A DNA stretch of 24,251 nucleotides from JBBKXP01 sp038251315 (lineage in GTDB: Bacteria > Pseudomonadota > Alphaproteobacteria > Rhodobacterales > Rhodobacteraceae), in assembly GCA_038251315.1 (NCBI GenBank), contig JBBSBK010000047.1:1-24251 (forward strand). The letters are read 5' to 3'. Position numbers and translations under genes: made by a program. How positions within the stretch are numbered: the first letter of the stretch is position 1; each line of letters begins with the position of its first letter. Shown here one piece after another: positions 6,764 to 13,538 of this stretch. The notes beneath the pieces were generated by a model, which was not told where the DNA came from, searched no databases, and worked only from the letters and a program-made list of their open reading frames with translations.

Positions 6764-7638
6764 CACGCGAAGCACTTTCCGGCCATCTGGCGATGCTGGC
6801 GTTTTCGGCGCTGGTGGCGGGATCGTTTGCGCTGGGCGCAATGGCGGCCAATGAACTGGCCCCCACAGCCTTGAACGCCGTCCGGTTCTGGGTCGCTGCG
6901 ACGATTATCGGGACGGCGGTGGCGGCGACCGGGGGTATCCCGCGCATGGCGGCGCGCGCAACCTGGCGCTATGCCGTCCTTGGCGGGCTGTTCGCGATCT
7001 ACTTCGTGTTGATGTTCGAAGGCTTGAAAACCGCGCCTCCGGTCAGCGCCGCCGCAGTGTTCACCCTGACCCCGGTCATGGCGGCGGGGTTCGGCTGGTT
7101 GCTGCTGCGACAGGTGACGACGGCACGGATGGCGATCGCGCTGGCCATTGGGGCGGCGGGGGCGGTCTGGGTGATCTTCCGCGCCGACTGGGTGGCGATC
7201 AGAGCCTTTCATGTCGGCCGCGGCGAAGCGATCTATTTCGTCGGCTGTGCGGCGCACGCGCTCTACACCCCGATGGTGCGCCGACTGAACCGGGGCGAAA
7301 GCCCGCTAGTGTTCACGCTTGGCACCCTGATCGCGGGTGGGATCGTCCTGACCCTCTGGGGTTGGCGCGACCTTTGGGCGACGAATTGGGCCGCCCTGCC
7401 GGGCATCGTCTGGGTGACGATCCTTTATACGGCGGTTTTCGCCAGCGCGGCCACTTTTGTGCTGCTGCAATTCGCCACCCTGCGCCTGCCCAGCGCCAAG
7501 GTCATGGCCTATACCTACCTGACCCCCGGCTGGGTGATCCTGTGGACCTTGGCGCTGGGGCAGGCCGCCCCCCCGGTGACGGCCTTGGCAGGATTGGGGC
7601 TGACGGTGCTGTCGCTGGGCTTGCTGCTCAAGGACTAG
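6760..7638 (+). CDS. EamA/DMT family transporter
   Basis: A 292-residue integral membrane protein with about ten hydrophobic segments in two repeats of five, as in the drug/metabolite transporter superfamily. The first segment reads LAMLAFSALVAGSFALGAM and the last ends LAGLGLTVLSLGLLL; the characteristic ALxPVxAAxxGWLLLxE-like turn appears as FTLTPVMAAGFGWLLL. The GTG start at 6760 is preferred because it overlaps the LysR stop; an internal ATG at 6793 would remove part of the first helix. The substrate (amino acids, metabolites) is unknown. The gene ends in CTAG, whose complement is also the stop of the convergent ArsR gene. Confidence 0.9.
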   Translation: MTREALSGHLAMLAFSALVAGSFALGAMAANELAPTALNAVRFWVAATIIGTAVAATGGIPRMAARATWRYAVLGGLFAIYFVLMFEGLKTAPPVSAAAVFTLTPVMAAGFGWLLLRQVTTARMAIALAIGAAGAVWVIFRADWVAIRAFHVGRGEAIYFVGCAAHALYTPMVRRLNRGESPLVFTLGTLIAGGIVLTLWGWRDLWATNWAALPGIVWVTILYTAVFASAATFVLLQFATLRLPSAKVMAYTYLTPGWVILWTLALGQAAPPVTALAGLGLTVLSLGLLLKD

Positions 7639-7961
7639 CGGTCGTTCAATTCCCGCTCAAGAAATCGCTCGAACGCGTCCAGATCGACGCCGCCCATCTG
7701 CCCGAACCCCTGCATCCAGACTGACGCCTCGCGCAGGGCGTCGGGTTCCAGCTTGCACCATTTGACCCGGCCCCGCTTTTCCTGACTGACCAGACCGGCG
7801 GCAGCAAGAACGCCGAGGTGCTTGGAGATCGCGGCAAGAGACATCGCAAAGGGTGCGGCCACATCCGTCACCGCCATGTCATCTTCAAGCAGCATCGCAA
7901 GGATCGCCCGGCGGGTCGGATCGGCAAGGGCGGCAAAGGCGGAATCCAGCGGGTCGGTCAT
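7635..7961 (-). CDS. ArsR family transcriptional regulator
   Basis: A 108-residue winged-helix repressor. It shows the FAALADPTRRAILAML helix, then VTDVAAPFAMSLAAISKHLGVLAAAGLVSQEKRGRVKWCKL with the recognition helix SLAAISKHLGVL. The CxC metal site of ArsR/SmtB proper (ELCVCD) is absent, so it is more likely of the metal-independent type often paired with SRPBCC/Aha1 proteins, although no such partner is next to it here. A 16-base palindrome lies about 33 bases upstream of the start and is its probable operator. The gene converges on the EamA transporter with a 4-base shared stop. Confidence 0.92.
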   Translation of the reverse strand: MTDPLDSAFAALADPTRRAILAMLLEDDMAVTDVAAPFAMSLAAISKHLGVLAAAGLVSQEKRGRVKWCKLEPDALREASVWMQGFGQMGGVDLDAFERFLERELNDR

Positions 7962-7993
7962 GCCCCGGCAGTAAACTGACGGGGGCGAAATGG

Positions 7994-8009
7994 TCAACCG
8001 CTTGGTTGA
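7994..8009. promoter_or_regulatory. Likely ArsR operator, TCAACC-N4-GGTTGA
   Basis: A perfect 6+4+6 palindrome upstream of the arsR-like gene. On the minus strand the overlapping TTGACC with TTACTG 17 bases on could be the -35 and -10 of that gene, so binding would block RNA polymerase. CAACC-N4-GGTTG palindromes are, as far as I recall, typical of this ArsR type; autoregulation is inferred. Confidence 0.55.
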
Positions 8010-8133
8010 ACATGAAAACCGCGGGATAGCGGGTGGGGCAAGCCGAAAATGATCCTTAAGTCGGACGCATCGACAAGTTAAGTGAAATGAAATCAGCGGC
8101 TTGACGCTTACGTCTTTCGACACACTGCCAGCT

Positions 8134-8162
8134 TGACTCATCGCCCGCGCCGCCTTAGCACA
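8134..8162 (+). promoter_or_regulatory. Promoter of the F0 ATP synthase operon
   Basis: TTGACT (8134-8139), a 17-base spacer ending in GCCT, and TAGCAC (8157-8162) form a sigma-70-type promoter about 28 bases before the atpI start. The layout matches the promoter before the ffh leader almost exactly. Confidence 0.5.
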
Positions 8163-8189
8163 TGCCAACCGTGATTGGGGTGTGACAGC

Positions 8190-8519
8190 TTGGCCGATCT
8201 GCACGACACCGACCGCTTGCGGGCGCTGGAAGCGCGGATTGCAAAGCTGAAGGGCGACGCGCCCGAACAGCACATTTCCGACACGCACTATGAACAGGCC
8301 AACATGGCCTGGCGCATGGTGATCGAGATGGTGGCCGGTGTCTTGATCGGCTTTGGCGTCGGATACGGAATGGACGCCCTGCTCGGGACCATTCCGATCT
8401 TTCTGGTGCTGTTTACGATGCTGGGCTTTGCGGCGGGGGTGCGGGTCATGCTGCGCACTGCCAAAGAGGCCCAAAGACGCGATCCGGGCCTGCCCGGCAA
8501 CGACGACGAAGGGGACTGA
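8190..8519 (+). CDS. atpI: ATP synthase protein I (AtpI)
   Basis: A 109-residue membrane protein that assists assembly of the c ring. After a charged N terminus (DTDRLRALEARIAKLKGD) come two membrane helices, MVIEMVAGVLIGFGVGYGM and IPIFLVLFTMLGFAAGVRVML, and a basic/acidic tail. No ATG is available at the expected start; the TTG at 8190 (read MADLHDTD) is preferred because GGGGT lies about 8 bases upstream, with the TTG at 8175 as alternative. The stop shares one base with the atpB start (TGATG). It is first in the operon atpI-B-E-F'-F. Confidence 0.88.
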   Translation: MADLHDTDRLRALEARIAKLKGDAPEQHISDTHYEQANMAWRMVIEMVAGVLIGFGVGYGMDALLGTIPIFLVLFTMLGFAAGVRVMLRTAKEAQRRDPGLPGNDDEGD

Positions 8520-9274
8520 TGGTGGCGACCGAAGAACACAGCGAAAGCGCCTTGGCCTTTCACCCGATGGACCAGTTCATCGTCAAGCCCCTGTTCGGCG
8601 ACGGCCCGGTGCATTTCTACACGGTCACCAATGCGACGTTCTGGATGGCACTGACTGTCCTGTGCGTCTTTGCGCTGATGGTCATGGGCATGCGCCGCCG
8701 GGCGATGGTGCCGGGACGTGCCCAGTCGGTCAGTGAAATGGCCTATGGGTTCATTCACAAGATGGTCGAGGATGTCACGGGCAAGGACGGCCTGCATTAT
8801 TTTCCCTACATCATGACGCTGTTCCTGTTCATCGTTTTCGCCAACTTTCTTGGGTTGCTGCCGATGGCCTTTACCACGACCAGCCACATCGCGGTGACGG
8901 CGGTACTGGCGATGGCGGTATTCCTGACTGTGACGCTGGTCGGGTTCTACAAGCACGGTCTGGGTTTTCTGGGCGTTTTCTGGATCTCGTCGGCGCCGCT
9001 GGTGCTGCGCCCCATCCTCGCGCTGATCGAAGTGATTTCATATTTCGTGCGGCCCCTGTCCCACTCCATTCGTCTGGCCGGAAACATGATGGCCGGGCAC
9101 GCCGTCATCAAGGTCTTTGCTGCTTTCGCGGCGATCCTCGCGATCTCGCCGTTTTCGATTGTGGCGATCACGGCGATGTATGCGCTCGAAGTTCTGGTCG
9201 CGTTCATTCAGGCCTACGTCTTTGCCATTCTGACCTGCGTGTACCTGAAAGATGCACTGCACCCGCACCACTAA
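8519..9274 (+). CDS. atpB: F0F1 ATP synthase subunit a
   Basis: A 251-residue stator subunit that forms the two proton half-channels against the c ring. Several hydrophobic helices are present; the essential arginine is R185 in SHSIRLAGNMMAGH (E. coli R210), and the last helix contains ALEVLVAFIQAYVFAIL. The N terminus HPMDQFIVKPLF is typical of alphaproteobacterial subunit a. The ATG shares its A with the atpI stop, giving tight coupling. The gene is complete and ordinary. Confidence 0.97.
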   Translation: MVATEEHSESALAFHPMDQFIVKPLFGDGPVHFYTVTNATFWMALTVLCVFALMVMGMRRRAMVPGRAQSVSEMAYGFIHKMVEDVTGKDGLHYFPYIMTLFLFIVFANFLGLLPMAFTTTSHIAVTAVLAMAVFLTVTLVGFYKHGLGFLGVFWISSAPLVLRPILALIEVISYFVRPLSHSIRLAGNMMAGHAVIKVFAAFAAILAISPFSIVAITAMYALEVLVAFIQAYVFAILTCVYLKDALHPHH

Positions 9275-9317
9275 GTTCAATCAATCACACCGAAATTCCA
9301 ACGCAAGGAGAAATACC

Positions 9318-9554
9318 ATGGAAGGTGACGTCGTACAAATGGGGGCCTATATCGGCGCCGGTCTGGCCTGTACGGGCATGGGCGGAGCAGCAGTCGGCGT
9401 GGGCCACGTGGTCGGGAATTTCCTGTCCGGTGCGCTGCGCAACCCCTCGGCCGCTGGTGGGCAGACCGCCACGATGTTCATTGGTATCGCATTCGCAGAA
9501 GCACTGGGGATCTTCTCGTTCCTCGTCGCCCTTCTGCTGATGTTCGCCGTCTAG
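9318..9554 (+). CDS. atpE: F0F1 ATP synthase subunit c
   Basis: A 78-residue hairpin of two membrane helices that assembles into the proton-driven ring. Helix 1 is glycine-rich (YIGAGLACTGMGGAAVGVG), the polar loop contains ALRNPSA, and helix 2 carries the proton-binding Glu61 in GIAFAEALGIF. The start is set by a strong AAGGAG 7 bases before the ATG; the longer in-frame reading from 9252 lies in the end of atpB. Unlike the other F0 genes it has its own strong ribosome-binding site and is followed by a stable hairpin, both fitting its high copy number in the complex. Confidence 0.97.
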   Translation: MEGDVVQMGAYIGAGLACTGMGGAAVGVGHVVGNFLSGALRNPSAAGGQTATMFIGIAFAEALGIFSFLVALLLMFAV

Positions 9555-9573
9555 GTCACTTCGTTTCCTTTCG

Positions 9574-9604
9574 ATCCGGGGCTCCCTTTGGGGTAGTCCC
9601 GGAT
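9574..9604 (+). promoter_or_regulatory. Hairpin between atpE and atpF'
   Basis: ATCCGGG (9574-9580) and CCCGGAT (9598-9604) form a 7-bp stem, with an inner CTCCC/GGGG helix closing on TTT. There is no U tract, so it is more likely an mRNA-stabilising or processing structure than a terminator. It would protect the upstream atpE message. Confidence 0.5.
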
Positions 9605-9630
9605 AAATCGAAGTTCCGACGGAGGACGAC

Positions 9631-10176
9631 ATGGCAACCGAAACAGTAGAATCGTTCAGCACTTGCGTCGAGGCGAGCGGCAAGGCCGTGGGCATGCCGC
9701 AGCTTTGTGGTGACTGGTTCGCCAACCAGATCTTCTGGCTCGTCGTCGCGATGGTGGTGATCTATTTCATCCTCGCGCGCGTCGCCCTGCCGCGGATCGG
9801 GGCCGTCCTTGCCGAACGGGCCGGGACGATCACCAGAGACATCACCGCCGCCGAAGAACTGAAACAAAAGGCCAGGGATGCCGAGGCTGCTTATGACAAG
9901 GCCCTCGCCGACGCGCGTGTCGCAGCGGCCAAGATCGTGGCCGAGGCCAAGGCCGAAATTCAGGCCGGTCTTGATGTCGAACTGAAAAAAGCCGACGTTC
10001 GGATTGCCAAGAAAACCGCCGAAAGCGAAAACGCGATCGGCGAAATTCGTGCCGGCGCGGTGAAAAGCGTCGCCGAGGTGGCCAAAGATACCGCCGCCGC
10101 ACTGGTTGCCGCCCTGGGTGGGTCCGCCGATGCCAAGACGATCAACACGGCTGTGACCGCGCGGATGAAAGGATGA
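9631..10176 (+). CDS. atpF': F0F1 ATP synthase subunit b'
   Basis: A 181-residue peripheral-stalk subunit, the b' partner found in alphaproteobacteria, cyanobacteria and chloroplasts. A short N-terminal tail leads to one membrane helix (IFWLVVAMVVIYFILARVAL, about residues 34-53), followed by a long charged helix (coiled coil) with heptad-like Ala/Glu/Lys sequence to the C terminus. GGAGG lies 7 bases before the ATG. The stop is separated by 5 bases from the preferred atpF start. It heterodimerises with subunit b to hold F1. Confidence 0.94.
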   Translation: MATETVESFSTCVEASGKAVGMPQLCGDWFANQIFWLVVAMVVIYFILARVALPRIGAVLAERAGTITRDITAAEELKQKARDAEAAYDKALADARVAAAKIVAEAKAEIQAGLDVELKKADVRIAKKTAESENAIGEIRAGAVKSVAEVAKDTAAALVAALGGSADAKTINTAVTARMKG

Positions 10177-10181
10177 TTGCG

Positions 10182-10754
10182 ATGAAAAGACTTCTGACGA
10201 TTGCCCTGATTGTTGCGGCATCGCCGGTACTGGCCGCCAGCACCAACCCGTTTTCGGGGGACTTCTGGACGCTGCACAACACCAATCTGATCGTGCTGAT
10301 CGCCTTCCTGCTGTTCGTAGGCGTCCTTTTCTACTTCAAGGTGCCGGGCACTGTCGCGGGACTGCTCGACAAACGGTCCGATGGCATCCGCGCCGATCTT
10401 GCAGAAGCGCGGGCGCTGCGCGAAGAAGCGCAGACGTTGCTTGCCTCGTATGACCGCAAGCAAAAGGATGTGCAGGCGCAGGCCGACCGCATCGTCGCCT
10501 CGGCCCGTGAAGAAGCCGCCAAAGCCGCCGAACAGGCCAAGGCCGACATTGCGACGTCGGTCAAACGCCGGCTTGCCGCAGCCGAAGAACAGATTGCCAG
10601 CGCCGAAACCGCCGCGATCCGCGAAATCCGCGATACCGCGATCACCATCGCCGTCGCCGCCGCCCGCGATGTGGTGGCCCAACAGATGACCGCCGCCGAT
10701 GGGAACAAGCTGATCGACGAGGCCATCGCGACGGTGGGCGCAAAGCTGCACTAA
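10182..10754 (+). CDS. atpF: F0F1 ATP synthase subunit b
   Basis: A 190-residue peripheral-stalk subunit. It starts with a signal-like segment (MKRLLTIALIVAASPVLAAS) and then the membrane anchor (NLIVLIAFLLFVGVLFYFKV, about residues 34-53), GLLDKRSDGIRADLAEAR and a long Ala/Glu coiled coil. The ATG at 10182 is preferred because AAAGGA lies 8 bases upstream; the ATG at 10173 overlaps the b' stop but has its purine run too close. It is the last gene of the F0 operon; the F1 genes are not in the window, as is usual for this order. A clear terminator follows about 125 bases later. Confidence 0.94.
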   Translation: MKRLLTIALIVAASPVLAASTNPFSGDFWTLHNTNLIVLIAFLLFVGVLFYFKVPGTVAGLLDKRSDGIRADLAEARALREEAQTLLASYDRKQKDVQAQADRIVASAREEAAKAAEQAKADIATSVKRRLAAAEEQIASAETAAIREIRDTAITIAVAAARDVVAQQMTAADGNKLIDEAIATVGAKLH

Positions 10755-10755
10755 C

Positions 10756-10853
10756 GCGTTTTGCGCTTTATCTGAAACAGGGGTATGGCAAGTCGCGTTC
10801 GCCCGAAGGGAGAGGCAGCGAATTGCGATTCCGATCAAACGCAAAACGCTTTA
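10756..10853. repeat. Intergenic element bounded by GCGTTTTGCG inverted repeats
   Basis: GCGTTTTGCG at 10756-10765 is exactly inverted at 10840-10849 (CGCAAAACGC), bounding about 100 bases between the atpF stop and the terminator. The right half, ATTGCGATTCCGATCAAACG and onwards, looks like a conserved intergenic block that I associate with Rhodobacteraceae genomes. It lies in the 3' untranslated region of the atp message. It may be a non-autonomous repeat or part of a 3' UTR structure; no coding potential was seen. Confidence 0.45.
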
Positions 10854-10880
10854 GGACTGAATTGTACTTCACATTCGTAA

Positions 10881-10909
10881 CCCTGCCGCCAACCAGCGGC
10901 GGGGTTTTT
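10881..10909 (+). terminator. Intrinsic terminator of the F0 operon
   Basis: CCCTGCCGC and GCGGCGGGG form a 9-bp stem (one T-G pair) with a 6-base loop, followed by TTTTT. It ends atp transcription just before the convergent GntR gene. Confidence 0.9.
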
Positions 10910-10919
10910 GCGTTCCCGC

Positions 10920-11687
10920 CTAGCGACGCGCCTCGTGTTCCAGCCGTTGCCGGGCCAGCGCTTCGTTGCGGTCGGCGGTCTGCTGGTCGCGCAGGGCGCG
11001 TTCGACGAAACTGAGGTGCGCCGCCACCGCGTCGCGCGCAGCATCGGCGTCACGCGCCTGCAATGCGGCGTTGATCGCGCGGTGTTGATCCAGCAGGCCG
11101 TCGCGGGTCATCCGTTGCCTGAACATGATCTGGCGGTTGTAGAACACGCCTTCGCGCAGCAGTTGATACATCGACCGCATCATGTGCAGCATGATGACAT
11201 TATGGCTCGCTTCGATGATCGCAAGGTGGAAATCGGCGTCCAGCCGGGCCTCGTCAGCGGGGTCGCGTTTCTGGTGCGCAGCCTCCATCTTGGCAAAGAT
11301 CTTGGCGACCAGCGCGAGGTCGGTATCGCTGCCCGACTGCGCCGCCCGTTCGGCTGCCAGCCCCTCCATATCGCGCCGAAACGCAATGTAGTCGAACAAC
11401 GCTGCCTCGTGCGTGGCGAACAGGCCGATCAGCGCAGGTGAAAACGCGCTGCCCAGTGCATCGGCGACAAACACCCCGGCGCCGGCCCGGCTGGTCAGCA
11501 AGCCGCGGGTTTGCAGTTCGGCCAGCGCTTCGCGCAGACTTGGTCGCGACACGTCCATCTGCTTAGCAAGGTCACGTTCGGAGGGCAGCCGTTCGCCGGG
11601 GCGCAGGATGCCACGCAGGATCAGCGCCTCGATCTGGCGGATTATATCTTGCGACAGGCGGGCCTGACGGATCTTTTCGAACGGCAT
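10920..11687 (-). CDS. GntR family regulator, FadR subfamily (FCD domain)
   Basis: A 255-residue regulator. Residues 8-75 are the GntR winged helix (IIRQIEALILRGILRPGERLPSERDLAKQMDVSRPSLREALAEL and onward to GAGVFV), and the rest is the all-helical FCD effector domain. The candidate metal ligands are in DADFHLAIIEASHN, the QHRAI segment and AAHLSFVE. The closest functional types are regulators of the PdhR/LldR/GlcC kind, but the ligand cannot be told. AGGAG lies 8 bases before the ATG. A TGGTCA-N7-TGACCA palindrome lies 19 bases upstream of the start, suggesting autoregulation. No catabolic operon is adjacent, so other targets must be elsewhere. Confidence 0.93.
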   Translation of the reverse strand: MPFEKIRQARLSQDIIRQIEALILRGILRPGERLPSERDLAKQMDVSRPSLREALAELQTRGLLTSRAGAGVFVADALGSAFSPALIGLFATHEAALFDYIAFRRDMEGLAAERAAQSGSDTDLALVAKIFAKMEAAHQKRDPADEARLDADFHLAIIEASHNVIMLHMMRSMYQLLREGVFYNRQIMFRQRMTRDGLLDQHRAINAALQARDADAARDAVAAHLSFVERALRDQQTADRNEALARQRLEHEARR

Positions 11688-11705
11688 TGCGGCGACTCCT
11701 GCTCG

Positions 11706-11724
11706 TGGTCAAAAGATATGACCA
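11706..11724. promoter_or_regulatory. Likely operator of the FadR-type regulator
   Basis: TGGTCA-aaagata-TGACCA is a perfect 6+7+6 palindrome between the ribosome-binding site of the GntR gene and the OmpA terminator. FadR-subfamily proteins commonly recognise TGGTC/GACCA half-sites, though usually with a shorter spacer. Confidence 0.6.
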
Positions 11725-11761
11725 AAGCGGGTCGACCGCAATTCCCGCGACGCCAATGCGA

Positions 11762-11787
11762 AAGGGCCACGCAGTCGCGTGGCCCTT
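11762..11787 (-). terminator. Terminator after the OmpA lipoprotein gene
   Basis: AAGGGCCACGC (11762-11772) and GCGTGGCCCTT (11777-11787) form a perfect 11-bp stem with a 4-base loop, 21 bases beyond the OmpA stop. On the minus strand the stem ends in CCCTTT, a short U tract, so it should work mainly in that direction. Confidence 0.75.
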
Positions 11788-11808
11788 GTCAAGTCGATAG
11801 GTTCAGAC

Positions 11809-12471
11809 TTAGCCGTTCGGGGTGATGATGATTTCGACCCGGCGGTTCTGGGCGCGGCCATCCACCGACAGGTTGGACGCGACGGGCTGGTCCTCGCCAC
11901 GCCCGATTGCCCGGATCCGTCCTGACGACACGCCGGAGTTGATCAGGACCGAGGCGACAGATTGCGCACGCCGCGTGCTCAGATCCTGATTATACGCCGC
12001 CGTCCCGGTGTTGTCGGTATGACCGATCACGTTGACGGTCGTGTTGGGATAGCGGTTCAGGCTGGCGGCCAGATTACGCAGGTCGCCTTGCAGGGATCCG
12101 CTGACGGAGGTGCTGTCGGTGGCGAACAGGATGTCCTGCGGCAGCGTCACGATCAGCTGATTGCCGTTGTTGACGATGCCGACGTTGCTGCCCAACTGCT
12201 GGCGCAGTTCGGCCTCTTGCTTGTCCAGTTCACGACCGACAAGCGCACCGCCGCCGGCACCGACTGCCGCGCCGATCAGTGCGCCGCGCCGCCGCGCCCC
12301 AATATCGTCGCCCCCGGTGGAGGCCCCGATCAGCGCCCCGACACCGGCCCCGACCAGTGCCCCGGTCTGGGTCTGACGGTTCGGGTTGTTGGGATCCTGC
12401 AAGGGTTCGCAAGCCGTCAGCGCCAGAATGGACGAGGCTGCCACAGCCAGAGTGATCTTGGTAATGCTCAT
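11809..12471 (-). CDS. OmpA family lipoprotein with glycine zipper
   Basis: A 220-residue outer-membrane lipoprotein. The signal peptide ends in the lipobox LALTAC, so Cys21 is the lipidated residue. Residues about 36-82 are a glycine-zipper stretch (GALVGAGVGALIGASTGG, GALIGAAVGAGGGALVG). Residues about 100-220 are an OmpA C-terminal peptidoglycan-binding domain with ILFATDS, VIGHTDNTG, YNQDLSTRRAQSVASVL and GRAQNRRVEI. It should tether the outer membrane to peptidoglycan, like Pal or YiaD. It has its own terminator and is likely monocistronic. The 128 bases upstream hold no promoter I can place firmly. Confidence 0.94.
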   Translation of the reverse strand: MSITKITLAVAASSILALTACEPLQDPNNPNRQTQTGALVGAGVGALIGASTGGDDIGARRRGALIGAAVGAGGGALVGRELDKQEAELRQQLGSNVGIVNNGNQLIVTLPQDILFATDSTSVSGSLQGDLRNLAASLNRYPNTTVNVIGHTDNTGTAAYNQDLSTRRAQSVASVLINSGVSSGRIRAIGRGEDQPVASNLSVDGRAQNRRVEIIITPNG

Positions 12472-12599
12472 AACGTGATTCCATGTTTTTGGGCGCAGGT
12501 GCTGCGCGTCGTCTTCAACCTATCGCACTGACGGCGATGCTATCCAATAACACCGGAAACCTCGGCGCGGTTCCGCCAGAACGCACATTTTTTTTGCAG

Positions 12600-13442
12600 C
12601 TACGCCTCGGCCCGCGCCGATTCCCAGGCCAGCAGTGCGCGTTTGACCGGAAGACCCCAGTGGTAGCCGCCCAAAGCGCCGGATTTGCGCAATGCCCGGT
12701 GGCAGGGAATCAGCCAGCTGACCGGATTGCGCCCGACCGCAGTTCCCACCGCCCTGACGGCGCGCGGGTTGCCGATGGCGCTGGCGATTTCGGAATAGGT
12801 CGTCACCTGCCCGGACGGGATCGTCAGCAGCGCCTCCCAGACCTTGAGCTGGAACGGCGCACCGATCAGGAACAACGGTGCCTTGTCGGCAGTGGCCGTC
12901 GCGCCAAAGGCGATTTCCACCCACGGGCGCAACGGGGTCGCGTCCTCGATGAATGTTGCCAGCGGCCAACGCCCGGTCAAGTCCGACATCGCCGCCGCCT
13001 CGCCCGTTTCGGCGGTAAAGGCGATGCCGCAGATGCCCTTTTGCGTGCCCATGACAAGGGCGGGACCAAACGGGCTGTCGAACCAGCCCCAGAATACGGT
13101 CAGCCCCGCGCCCGCCTTGGCGAAATCGCCGGGGCTCATCGCCTCCCATCGCAGGAACAGATCATGCAGCCGTCCACCCCCAGAAAGCCCGATCGCATCG
13201 GCGGTGGCAAGGGTGGTGAAATGGTCGCGCAGCAGGGTCTTGGCGTGGCCAAGGGTCAGATACTGCTGATAGCGTTTGGGCGATACGCCGACCCAACGGG
13301 AAAACAGGCGTTGAAAATGCGCCGGGCTCATCTGCATGCCCGCGGCCAACGCGTCAAGAGTCAGGGGCGTGTCGGCGCTTGCGTCGATGGCATCGATCGC
13401 CCGGCGCATGACGTGAAAGTGGTAGCGGTCATCGTGTTCCAT
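12600..13442 (-). CDS. Ada-like AraC regulator / O6-methylguanine-DNA methyltransferase
   Basis: A 280-residue fusion of two Ada modules. Residues about 1-90 are an AraC helix-turn-helix (TLDALAAGMQMSPAHFQRLFSRWVGVSPKRYQQYL); residues about 110-280 are the methyltransferase with QLKVWEALLTIPSGQVTTYSEIA and the acceptor site IPCHRALR, Cys247. The N-terminal zinc/methylphosphotriester domain of E. coli Ada, with its Cys38 switch, is missing, so methylphosphotriester sensing is not expected. The start at 13442 is the first that fits the domain, but its upstream site is poor. It is divergent from nth, giving a pair of repair genes around a 96-base shared upstream region. Confidence 0.92.
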   Translation of the reverse strand: MEHDDRYHFHVMRRAIDAIDASADTPLTLDALAAGMQMSPAHFQRLFSRWVGVSPKRYQQYLTLGHAKTLLRDHFTTLATADAIGLSGGGRLHDLFLRWEAMSPGDFAKAGAGLTVFWGWFDSPFGPALVMGTQKGICGIAFTAETGEAAAMSDLTGRWPLATFIEDATPLRPWVEIAFGATATADKAPLFLIGAPFQLKVWEALLTIPSGQVTTYSEIASAIGNPRAVRAVGTAVGRNPVSWLIPCHRALRKSGALGGYHWGLPVKRALLAWESARAEA

Positions 13443-13502
13443 GCTCCGGAACTTAAACAGGCAGGGGCGCATCTGCGACCCGGAAATTGCGCATCCGCCG
13501 CC

Positions 13503-13531
13503 TTGCAGGGTGCCGACGGGGCGGGCATACG
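13503..13531 (+). promoter_or_regulatory. Possible nth promoter
   Basis: TTGCAG (13503-13508), 17 bases and CATACG (13526-13531) resemble a promoter. Transcription would begin almost at the nth ATG, implying a very short or absent leader; no ribosome-binding site is seen there. Weak evidence. Confidence 0.3.
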
Positions 13532-13538
13532 GGGATGT

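Noticed and set aside
12588..12595. Run of eight T as a terminator for the divergent genes
   Set aside because: No stem precedes it on the plus strand, and on the minus strand it becomes A.
12483..13538. Long in-frame extension upstream of nth
   Set aside because: It is antisense to the Ada-like gene; Nth homology begins only at 13539.
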